Assembly: GCF_007827815.1 (NCBI RefSeq)
Contig: NZ_VITH01000001.1
Span: forward strand, 682,001-746,000
DNA: 64,000 bases
Direction: 5' to 3'
Origin: Azospirillum brasilense
GTDB lineage: Bacteria > Pseudomonadota > Alphaproteobacteria > Azospirillales > Azospirillaceae
Shown here: positions 1 through 7,557 of the stretch, in pieces
Layout: each line of letters opens with the position of its first letter
Position numbering within the stretch: the first letter of the stretch is position 1
Notes under the pieces: model-generated
What the model saw: only the letters and a program-made list of their open reading frames with translations
Database searches by the model: none
Told to the model about the DNA's origin: nothing
Program-made: the position numbers and the translations under genes

Positions 1-1886
1 ATCTCGCCGGTCGCCGACGCGATGCCGTTGGGGTCGAGGATCATGATGACCGAGCCGTCGCCGAGGATGGTGTTGCCCGAGAACATCTCGATGTGGCGCA
101 GGATCGGCGCCACCGGCTTCACCACAATTTCCTCGGTGTCGAACACGCGGTCGACCATGATGCCGAAGGTGTAGGTGCCGACCTGCGTGACCACGATGAA
201 GGTCTCGTCGGTCTTCTTCTCGCCGCCCTCCTGGTCGTCCAGACGCAGCAGCTCCTGCAGCGAGACCAGCGGCAGCAGGCGGTTGCGCAGGCGCAGGACC
301 GGCGTGCCCTTCAGCCGCTCGATGGTGTGCTCGCTGTCGGCGGCGGCCCGCACCAGCTCGACCACGCTGATCTGCGGGATGGCGAAGCGCTCGCCGGCGC
401 ATTCCACGATCAGGGCGGAGACGATGGCCAGCGTCAGCGGGATCTTGATGACGAAGGTCGAGCCCTTGCCCTGCTGGGACTTGATCTCGATCGTGCCGCC
501 GATCTTCTCGATGTTGGTCTTGACCACGTCCATGCCGACGCCGCGGCCCGACACGTTGGTGACCTTCGCCGCGGTCGAGAAGCCGGGCTTCATGATGAAC
601 TGGATGATCTGCTGGTCGGACATCGCCGCCAGCTCGCCTTCCGAGGCCATCCCGTTCTGGATCGCCTTCTGCTTGATCCGGTCGATCGCCAGGCCCTTAC
701 CGTCGTCCTGGATCTCGATGATGATGTGGCCGCCCTCGTGATAGGCGTTCAACGTGATGCGGCCGGTCTCCGACTTGCCCGCGCGCACACGGTCGGCGGG
801 CACCTCCAGGCCGTGGTCGGCGGAGTTGCGCACCATGTGCGTCAGCGGGTCCTTGATCAGCTCCAGAACCTGGCGGTCCAGCTCGGTGTCGGCACCGAGC
901 ATCTGGAGGTCGATCTTCTTGCCCAGTTCGTGCGACAGGTCGCGCACCAGACGCGGCAGCTTGGCCCAGGCGTTGCCGATGGGCTGCATGCGCGTCTTCA
1001 TGACGCCTTCCTGCAGCTCCGACGTCACGTGGTTCAGGCGCTGCAGCGGGGCGGCGAACTCGCTCTCCTTCTGCGAACGCAGGATCTGGAGGAGCTGGTT
1101 GCGGGTCAGCACCAGCTCGGACACCATGGTCATCAGGTTTTCGAGCAGGTCCACGTTCACGCGGATGGTCTGCGCGGCGACCGCCGACTCCTTCGTCGCG
1201 GCCTCGCCGCCCGCACCGGCGCCGGATGAGGCCTCCGCGGCGGGAGCGGGCACCTTGGCGGCGGCCGGGACCGGATCGGGGTCCGGAACCACCAGATCGT
1301 GCGAGGGCGCCGGATCGTCCGCCGGCTCCGCGGCGACCGGGGCCAGCGCGGTGCTGGTCGGGCCGGGGGTGGCGTTCCAGATCGCCTCGAGCTCGTCCAG
1401 GGTGAGGTTGCCCGAGGAGGAGGCCGGGGCTTCCTCCGCCGCCGCGACCGCGGGGGCCGGCGGGGGTTCCGGGGCCGCGGCGGGCTTGGGCGGAGCGGCG
1501 GCGCCCAGCTTGCCCTCGGCGCACAGGTTCAGCCGCTCGATCAGCGGCAGGTCGTCGCCCGGGGGCTCCGCCTCCGTCGCCTCCAGCACCGCCAGCAGGC
1601 TCTTGATGGTGTCCAACGCCTGAAGGATCAGCGAGACCGCCTCAGGGTTGATGGTCAATTCCCCGTCGCGGAACTTGCCCAGCACGTTTTCCGAGGCGTG
1701 CGCGACCTTCTCCAGGCGCGGCAGGCCGAGGAAGCCGCAGGTGCCCTTGATGGTGTGCACCAGACGGAAAATGTTCGACAGAAGTTCCGGATTGTTGGGA
1801 TTCTGCTCCAGACGGACCAGTTCCACGTCGAGAACCGACAGGTTCTCGTTGGTTTCCGTCAGGAATTCGGAGAGCAGATCATCCAT
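1..1886 (-). CDS. cheA: Chemotaxis histidine kinase CheA (3' end beyond left edge)
   Basis: CheA autophosphorylates on histidine and passes phosphate to CheY/CheB in the chemotaxis array. About 628 residues are visible. The N-terminal HPt (P1) domain has the phospho-acceptor H44 in the motif VHTIKG. A proline/alanine-rich linker follows, then the dimerisation helices, the ATPase N-box (HMVRNSADHGLE, near residue 350) with downstream GRGVGMD, and a CheW-like P5 domain reaching the window edge. The start MDDLLSEF at 1886 gives a normal P1 N-terminus. The gene lies downstream of chpT on the same strand after a 334-base gap, so the two may be co-transcribed or cheA may have its own promoter. The rest of any che operon lies outside the window. 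Confidence 0.95.
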   Translation of the reverse strand, partial: MDDLLSEFLTETNENLSVLDVELVRLEQNPNNPELLSNIFRLVHTIKGTCGFLGLPRLEKVAHASENVLGKFRDGELTINPEAVSLILQALDTIKSLLAVLEATEAEPPGDDLPLIERLNLCAEGKLGAAAPPKPAAAPEPPPAPAVAAAEEAPASSSGNLTLDELEAIWNATPGPTSTALAPVAAEPADDPAPSHDLVVPDPDPVPAAAKVPAPAAEASSGAGAGGEAATKESAVAAQTIRVNVDLLENLMTMVSELVLTRNQLLQILRSQKESEFAAPLQRLNHVTSELQEGVMKTRMQPIGNAWAKLPRLVRDLSHELGKKIDLQMLGADTELDRQVLELIKDPLTHMVRNSADHGLEVPADRVRAGKSETGRITLNAYHEGGHIIIEIQDDGKGLAIDRIKQKAIQNGMASEGELAAMSDQQIIQFIMKPGFSTAAKVTNVSGRGVGMDVVKTNIEKIGGTIEIKSQQGKGSTFVIKIPLTLAIVSALIVECAGERFAIPQISVVELVRAAADSEHTIERLKGTPVLRLRNRLLPLVSLQELLRLDDQEGGEKKTDETFIVVTQVGTYTFGIMVDRVFDTEEIVVKPVAPILRHIEMFSGNTILGDGSVIMILDPNGIASATGE

Positions 1887-2220
1887 GTCGCGATCCCCAC
1901 GCCCGCAATTGTATCCGTTTCCGGCCGGGCCGTCCGGAGGGCGGCGTGCGCGACGCCGCCGGTACGGGCCATTCCAGCTACGGTCGGAGCCTGTCAAACA
2001 CTGATTAAGAGAACCTTACCTCCTTCGATACCACTCTCGGGCTCCGCCGTCATGCCGAGCCACCCGGCCCAAGGTCACAGCCCGCCAGGCCGGTGCCGCC
2101 GTCCCGGCCTATGACCGCCGGGAACATTCCATACAGCCATGGCGAAGCGCCGCGCGCCGGAACGGCCGCGGTTCGGATCACGTCATTGCTGCGCGGGTCA
2201 CGCCCCCGGCGGGGTCCGCA
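1887..2220. other. Intergenic region between chpT and cheA
   Basis: This 334-base GC-rich stretch holds no convincing gene. Open frames crossing it on the plus strand are extensions of shadows over cheA. It probably contains the cheA leader or promoter on the minus strand, but I see no clear -35/-10 pair or terminator. Confidence 0.5.
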
Positions 2221-2865
2221 TCACCAGTCGACGGTGAAAACCAGCCGGTCCGGCCCGGAGGGGGTGGCGGCGACACGATAGCCGTCGTCCTCGGCGAAGC
2301 GCCCGGTCATGTAGGCGTGGATGCTGCGCGGGGTCAGGTCGGCGGCGGCGACCGTGCCGGCCAGCGCCGCCGCGGACTCGTCCTTCAGGGCGCCGGGACG
2401 CCCGGCGGCGGTGATGGTGAAACGGCCCGCCTGCTCGTCCCCTTCCGCCGCGACGGTGATGGTGCCGCCATGGGTCAGCGCCTCGTCGGCCAGGATGATG
2501 ACGTTGAGCAGCACCTTCGCCGCCCCGCGCTTGAAGGCGAGCTGGTCGTTCGGCACCCCGGCCGGCCAGTCCAGCGTGGTGCGCCCGCCCTCCAGCAGCC
2601 CCTGCGCGGAGGAGCGGGTGTCGCCGAAGCCCTTCTGCTCCCGCCCGGCGAGGCCGTAGGCCAGCCGGAAGACGCGCAGCCGCCGGTCGGCCTGCCCGGA
2701 GGAATGCTCGATCAGCTTCACCGCCTCGCCCAGGAAGCCGCCGGCGGGCTCGTCCTCCATCTCCTCGATCAGCTCCAACCCGTTGCGGATCGCTCCCACC
2801 GGGCTCACGAGGTCGTGGCAGATGCGGGAAGCGACAAGCTCGATCACGCGGATGTCCAGCGGCAC
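2221..2865 (-). CDS. chpT: ChpT-like histidine phosphotransferase
   Basis: This 214-residue protein matches the ChpT type of histidine phosphotransferase, a dimeric protein resembling a histidine kinase without kinase activity. In Caulobacter it relays phosphate from CckA to CtrA and CpdR. The phospho-acceptor H17 lies in RICHDLVSPVGAI, followed by NGLELIEE, which is the family's signature helix. The C-terminal half has the degenerate ATPase-like fold expected of the family. The gene is directly upstream of cheA on the same strand. Whether it serves the CtrA phosphorelay, chemotaxis, or both cannot be read from sequence. The start MPLDIRVIEL places the helix at the usual distance. Confidence 0.88.
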   Translation of the reverse strand: MPLDIRVIELVASRICHDLVSPVGAIRNGLELIEEMEDEPAGGFLGEAVKLIEHSSGQADRRLRVFRLAYGLAGREQKGFGDTRSSAQGLLEGGRTTLDWPAGVPNDQLAFKRGAAKVLLNVIILADEALTHGGTITVAAEGDEQAGRFTITAAGRPGALKDESAAALAGTVAAADLTPRSIHAYMTGRFAEDDGYRVAATPSGPDRLVFTVDW

Positions 2866-3110
2866 GGGGAGTCTCCAGATCGTTGATGGCCGACCGTCGG
2901 CGAACCGGGTTGGCGACCATGGCCGCAGCCCAGGGAACGTCGTTCAGGAACTTCCCCCGGCCGGGCGGCATTCTGTTGCATGCCGGCGCCCCATGGGGAT
3001 GGCCGGCGGCGACGTTCGTTTGTATCATTCCAGGAGCGCGGATGCCGCCGCTTTTCCACGGTCATCCCGCGAAAGCGATAACCAATTCCAGCGGATGCAG
3101 GAGGCGCGGC

Positions 3111-3293
3111 ATGGACGATTCATTGGTTCCCGGCGCCTGGGTGCGCCACCCCGCCCGTCCCGACTGGGGGTTGGGGCAGGTGCAGTCGGCCATCGGCGAC
3201 CGCGTCACCGTGAATTTCGAGAACGCCGGGAAGTTGCTCATCAACACGTCCGTGGTCGCGCTGACCGTCACCGATCCAGACGACGCGCCATGA
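3111..3293 (+). CDS. DUF3553 domain protein
   Basis: A 60-residue protein beginning MDDSLVPGAW, with WGLGQVQS and VNFENAGK. This is the pattern of the DUF3553 family, a small SH3-like/CarD-like fold of unknown role that is common in alphaproteobacteria. A longer open frame begins at 2883, but its first 76 codons look non-coding, and GGAGGCG sits just before the ATG at 3111. The stop overlaps the start of the cytochrome gene (ATGA), so the two are translationally coupled. Confidence 0.75.
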   Translation: MDDSLVPGAWVRHPARPDWGLGQVQSAIGDRVTVNFENAGKLLINTSVVALTVTDPDDAP

Positions 3294-3676
3294 GCGGGAA
3301 ACTGCCGCTGGCCGCCCTCCTCCTGCTGGCCGCCGGCACCCCCGCGCTGGGCGACGACGCGCCCGATCCGGAGCACGGCAAGGCGCTGTTCCGCGCCTGC
3401 GCCTTCTGCCACACGCTGACGCCCGACGGCGGCAACCGCGCCGGCCCGACGCTGTGGCGGCTGTTCGGGCGCCCCGCCGGGGCGGTGGAGGGCTATCACT
3501 ACTCCTCGGCGCTCAAGCGCAGCGGCATCGTCTGGGACGAGGCGGCGGTGGCCCGGCTGTTCGAGATCGGCCCCGACGTGATGACCCCCGGCAGCAAGAT
3601 GCCGATGCAGACCATCACCAGCGCGGCCGACCGCCGCGATCTGGTCGAATATCTGAAGGAAGCCACGGCGCCGTAA
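3290..3676 (+). CDS. Small class I cytochrome c (cytochrome c2-like)
   Basis: A 128-residue periplasmic electron carrier. Residues 1-21 are a cleavable signal peptide (hydrophobic LAALLLLAAG). The single haem-binding motif is CAFCH at residues 37-41 and the likely sixth ligand is M104 in PGSKMP. Length and motif order are those of cytochrome c2/c550-type proteins. Its redox partner cannot be named. Translation is coupled to the upstream DUF3553 gene through an ATGA overlap. The next gene starts about 115 bases later. Confidence 0.9.
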   Translation: MSGKLPLAALLLLAAGTPALGDDAPDPEHGKALFRACAFCHTLTPDGGNRAGPTLWRLFGRPAGAVEGYHYSSALKRSGIVWDEAAVARLFEIGPDVMTPGSKMPMQTITSAADRRDLVEYLKEATAP

Positions 3677-3792
3677 GTCCGGATTGCGAGGCCCGCAAGC
3701 GGAATTGAGGAGCATGGCCCCGGACGGGCCCCATCCCCATCTCTGTCTGTCGAACCCCTTTCCGAGCCCCTTTTCCGAGCTGTGGTTTCCCG

Positions 3793-6213
3793 ATGATTCC
3801 CCGCGCCGTCCGCAAGCCCCTGGCCATCCTGGTCGCCGTTCTCGCCCTGGCGGTCGTGGTGCCGGTGCTGGGGGCGGGCGGGTTCCTGCTGTGGCTTCGC
3901 CAGCAGGCCCCGGCCTATGAGGGCGCCGCCACCGTCCCTGGGCTGGAAAGCCCGGTAGAGATCCTGCGCGACCGCAACGCCGTCCCGCACATCTTCGCCG
4001 CCACCGAGCGGGACGCCTATTTCGCGCTCGGCTACGTCCACGCCCAGGACCGGCTGTGGCAGATGGAGACGATGCGGCGCAGCGGCGCCGGGCGTCTGGC
4101 CGAACTGGTCGGCACGCGCTTCGGCGACTGGGCGCTGCGGCTCGACCGCTCCATGCGCACGCTGGGCGTCTACCGCCGGGCCGAGGAGGCTTATGAGGAG
4201 CTGTCGCCGGAAGCCCGCACGGCCTTCGACGCCTACGCCGCCGGGGTCAACGCCTGGATGGAAACGCGGCGCGAGGCCCTGCCCATCGAATTCCAGCTCC
4301 TGCGCCACACGCCGGAGCCCTGGCGGCCCGCCGACAGCCTCGTCTGGGGGAAGCTGATGGCGCTCCAGCTTTCCGGCGATTCGCGGGACGAGCTGTTCCG
4401 CGCCAGCGCCCTGAAAAGCCTGACGCCGGAGCAGATGCGCGACCTGTTCCCGGACTCCGACCCCACCGCTCCGGTGACCCTGGCGGCGGCGCTCGACGGC
4501 ATGGACTTGCAAGGCGCGCTGGCAGCATTGCCCGACCTCGGCTTCGACACCGCGTCCAACGAATGGGCGCTGACCGGGGCGCGCAGCGCGACCGGCAAGC
4601 CGATCATCGCCAACGACCCCCATCTCGGGCTGGAGGCGCCGATCCTCTGGTATCTGGCGCGCATCGTGACCCCGGAACACCGCATCGCCGGGGCGACCAT
4701 CCCCGGCGTGCCGCTTCACATCCTAGGGCACAACGGGCGCGTCGCCTGGGGCTTCACCACCACCCACAGCGACACCCAGGATCTGTTCATCGAGAAGCTC
4801 GACCCGCAGGACCCCGCCCGCTACCTGACGCCGGACGGCAGCGAGGCCTTCGAGACGCGGCAGGAGACGATCCGCGTCGCCGGCCAGCCGGACGAGACGC
4901 TGACGGTGCGCGAGACGCGGCACGGCCCGGTGTTGACCACCCCGGACGCCGCCGATGCGGCGCCGGAGGGCCATGTGCTGGCGCTGGCCTTCCCCGGCCT
5001 GTCCGCCGCCGACACCACGGCGGAGGCGCTGTACCGCCTCAACCATGCCGCCGACGCCGCCGCGGTGCGCGAAGCGCTGTTCCTCCATGTGGCGCCGCAG
5101 CAGAACGTCGTCTACGCCGACACGGCGGGGACGCTGGGCTTCCTGTCGCCGGCGCTGGTCCCGGTGCGGCGTGGCGGCGACGGGCGCGTTCCGGTGCCGG
5201 GCTGGACCGGCGAGCATGACTGGATCGGCTACATCCCCTTCGACGCTCTGCCCCAGGCGGTCGATCCGCCGTCGGGCCAATTCGTCAACGCCAACAACGC
5301 GGTGGTCGGCCCCGGCTACCCCTACGCCCTGGCGACCGAATGGCCGGACCCCGCCCGTGCCGAGCGGATCGTGCAGATGCTCGGCGATGGCCCGCACACG
5401 GTGGAGGAGGTGGCCGCCCAGCAGATGGACGAGCTGTCCCTGCCGGCGCGCGACCTGCTGCCCCTGATGCTGGAACCGCTGCGCAACGTGCCCGATCTCA
5501 ATGGACAGGCCCGCGCCGCGCTGGACCGTCTGGCCGGCTGGGACGGGCGGATGGACCGCGACCGGGCCGAGCCGCTGATCTTCTCCTGGTGGGAGCGGGA
5601 ACTGGTGCGCAGCGTCTTCGCCGACGAGCTGGGACCGCTGTTCCAAAGCTACTGGGACCTGCGCCCGCGCGCCCTGCACCGCGTGCTAACCCAGGCGCCG
5701 CAGTGGTGCGACGACCGGACGACGCCGGCCCGCGAGGACTGCGCCACCATGCTGGCCGGGTCCCTGAAATCGGCGCTGGCCGAGATCGAGCGGCGACACG
5801 GCGCGGACATGAGCGGCTGGCGCTGGGGGGCGGAGCACAAGGCCGCCCTGAACCACCGGCTGCTCGGCCGGGTGCCTCTGCTCGGTTCGCTGTTCGACCT
5901 GTCGATCCCGACCGGCGGCGGCTCCTTCACCGTCAACCGCGGCACCAGCCGCGTGCGCGACCCGCAGGACCCCTTCTCCCACGTCCATGGTCCGGGGCTG
6001 CGCGCGGTCTACGATCTGGCCGACCTCGGCAACTCCCGCTTCTCCATCGCCACCGGCCAGTCGGGCAACCCGCTGTCGCCCCATTGGGGGGATCTGGTGC
6101 AGGGCTGGCGCGACGGGGTGGGTCTGCGGTTGGCCGGCGACCGCGGCACGCTCGCCCGCGACGGCGCCACGCTGCTGACGCTTTCCCCCAACCGTCCAGG
6201 GAGTTCGCCATGA
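3793..6213 (+). CDS. Penicillin acylase family (Ntn hydrolase, S45) amidase
   Basis: An 806-residue precursor of an N-terminal nucleophile hydrolase. Members cleave amide bonds of beta-lactams, acyl-homoserine lactones or related N-acyl compounds after self-cleavage into alpha and beta chains. Residues 10-35 form an N-terminal signal/anchor. The beta chain should begin at S255 in the motif ASNEWAL, followed by the conserved GKPIIANDPHL and later AWGFTTT. The substrate cannot be inferred: penicillin, AHL and other acylases share these motifs. The stop overlaps the next ATG (ATGA), giving tight coupling to threonine ammonia-lyase, which suggests a role in amino-acid or acyl-amino-acid breakdown (inference). 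Confidence 0.88.
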   Translation: MIPRAVRKPLAILVAVLALAVVVPVLGAGGFLLWLRQQAPAYEGAATVPGLESPVEILRDRNAVPHIFAATERDAYFALGYVHAQDRLWQMETMRRSGAGRLAELVGTRFGDWALRLDRSMRTLGVYRRAEEAYEELSPEARTAFDAYAAGVNAWMETRREALPIEFQLLRHTPEPWRPADSLVWGKLMALQLSGDSRDELFRASALKSLTPEQMRDLFPDSDPTAPVTLAAALDGMDLQGALAALPDLGFDTASNEWALTGARSATGKPIIANDPHLGLEAPILWYLARIVTPEHRIAGATIPGVPLHILGHNGRVAWGFTTTHSDTQDLFIEKLDPQDPARYLTPDGSEAFETRQETIRVAGQPDETLTVRETRHGPVLTTPDAADAAPEGHVLALAFPGLSAADTTAEALYRLNHAADAAAVREALFLHVAPQQNVVYADTAGTLGFLSPALVPVRRGGDGRVPVPGWTGEHDWIGYIPFDALPQAVDPPSGQFVNANNAVVGPGYPYALATEWPDPARAERIVQMLGDGPHTVEEVAAQQMDELSLPARDLLPLMLEPLRNVPDLNGQARAALDRLAGWDGRMDRDRAEPLIFSWWERELVRSVFADELGPLFQSYWDLRPRALHRVLTQAPQWCDDRTTPAREDCATMLAGSLKSALAEIERRHGADMSGWRWGAEHKAALNHRLLGRVPLLGSLFDLSIPTGGGSFTVNRGTSRVRDPQDPFSHVHGPGLRAVYDLADLGNSRFSIATGQSGNPLSPHWGDLVQGWRDGVGLRLAGDRGTLARDGATLLTLSPNRPGSSP

Positions 6214-7445
6214 CCGAGGCTACACCGTCTCCGACCCTGACCCTGGACGACGTCCGCGCCGCCGCCGCGCGGATCGGCGGCCACCTGCCCGTCACCCCCA
6301 CCGAGGCCTCGCCCCGCCTGTCGGAGATCACCGGCTGCTCGGTGGTGCTGAAGCTGGAGAACCAGCACCTCACCGGATCCTTCAAGGAACGCGGGGCGCT
6401 CAACAAGCTGCTGTCGCTGGGCGAGGCGGAACGACAGGCCGGGGTGATCGCCATGTCGGCGGGCAACCACGCCCAGGCGGTGGCCTGCCACGCCACGCGG
6501 CTGGGCATCCGCTCGGTCATCGTGATGCCGTCCTTCACCCCCTTCACCAAGGTGGAGCGCACGGAAAGCCTCGGCGCGCGGGTCGAGTTGCACGGCGAGA
6601 CGCTGAGCGACGCGGCGGCCTACGCGCAGGAACTGGCGGCGCGCGAGGGACTGACCTTCGTGCACCCTTACGACGACCCGCTGATCGCCGCCGGCCAGGG
6701 CACCGCCGCCCTGGAACTGCTGGACGCCGCGCCGGACCTGGAGATGCTGGTGGTGCCGGTGGGCGGCGGCGGGCTGATCGGCGGCATGGCGGTGGTGGCC
6801 AAGGCGTTGAAGCCCGACATCGCGGTGATCGGGGTGGAGTGCGCCATGTTCCAGTCGATGCGCCAGGCGCTGGCCGGGCAGCCCATCACCTGCGGCGGCG
6901 CCACCATCGCCGACGGCATCGCCGTCAAGGCCCCCGGCGCCGTCACCCTGCCGCTGGTCCGCCGGCATGTCGACGCGGTGGTCGAGGTGGGCGAGCCGCG
7001 GCTCGAGGAGGCCGTCTACCGTCTCGCCACCGTGCAGAAGCTGGTCGCCGAGGGCGCCGGGGCGGCGGGTCTGGCCGCCGTGCTGGACGATCCGGAGCGG
7101 TTCCGCGGCAAGCGGGTGGGCATCGTCGTGTCCGGCGGCAACATCGACGCGCGCATCCTGGCGCAGGTCCTGACGCGCGGGCTGGTCTACGAGGGGCGCA
7201 TGGTGCGGCTGCGCATCGGCATCACCGACGCCCCCGGCGCGCTCGCCCGCGTCGCCCGCCTGCTGGGCGAGGCCGGGGCCAACATCGTGGAGGTGCACCA
7301 CCAGCGCCTGTTCCACGACGTGCCGGTGCGCATGGCCGAGATCGACGTGGTGCTGGAAACCCGCGGGCGCAGCCATGTCCAGCGCCTCGTCGCCCACATG
7401 GAGGAGGCGGGCTTCCCGACGGAGCTGATGACCGACATCTCCTGA
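6210..7445 (+). CDS. ilvA: Threonine ammonia-lyase, medium form with ACT domain
   Basis: A PLP enzyme converting L-threonine to 2-oxobutanoate and ammonia. The 411-residue protein has the fold-type II PLP lysine K59 in TGSFKERGALNKL, the substrate loop SAGNHAQ and the phosphate-binding glycine loop VGGGGLIGG. A single C-terminal ACT domain starts near residue 330 (RLRIGITDAPGAL). One ACT domain and about 400 residues match the medium-length class, not the two-ACT biosynthetic IlvA of E. coli. Serine could also be a substrate. The start ATG overlaps the stop of the upstream hydrolase by four bases. Confidence 0.92.
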   Translation: MTEATPSPTLTLDDVRAAAARIGGHLPVTPTEASPRLSEITGCSVVLKLENQHLTGSFKERGALNKLLSLGEAERQAGVIAMSAGNHAQAVACHATRLGIRSVIVMPSFTPFTKVERTESLGARVELHGETLSDAAAYAQELAAREGLTFVHPYDDPLIAAGQGTAALELLDAAPDLEMLVVPVGGGGLIGGMAVVAKALKPDIAVIGVECAMFQSMRQALAGQPITCGGATIADGIAVKAPGAVTLPLVRRHVDAVVEVGEPRLEEAVYRLATVQKLVAEGAGAAGLAAVLDDPERFRGKRVGIVVSGGNIDARILAQVLTRGLVYEGRMVRLRIGITDAPGALARVARLLGEAGANIVEVHHQRLFHDVPVRMAEIDVVLETRGRSHVQRLVAHMEEAGFPTELMTDIS

Positions 7446-7511
7446 ACCGCGATGGAATGACGCAAGACGGTTTTCTTGTTGCGCGGCCCTGTACAAAAAT
7501 GACGCACTCCG

Positions 7512-7545
7512 TGATAGAGAAACCAAACGCGAACTCTCTCTATCA
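7512..7545. promoter_or_regulatory. Inverted repeat in leader of RTX gene
   Basis: TGATAGAGA (7512-7520) and TCTCTATCA (7537-7545) form perfect 9-base arms around a 16-base loop. AGGA at 7545-7548 lies nine bases before the start codon at 7558. The repeat may be a regulator's operator or an mRNA hairpin that hides the ribosome-binding site. Confidence 0.45.
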
Positions 7546-7557
7546 GGATGTAAGCGC

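Noticed and set aside
130-145. Glutamine run CAG/TTG-rich in DUF2491 gene considered as CRISPR-like or microsatellite element (actual location near 59500-59520)
   Set aside because: It is a coding seven-glutamine tract inside a long intact frame, with no spaced repeat units.
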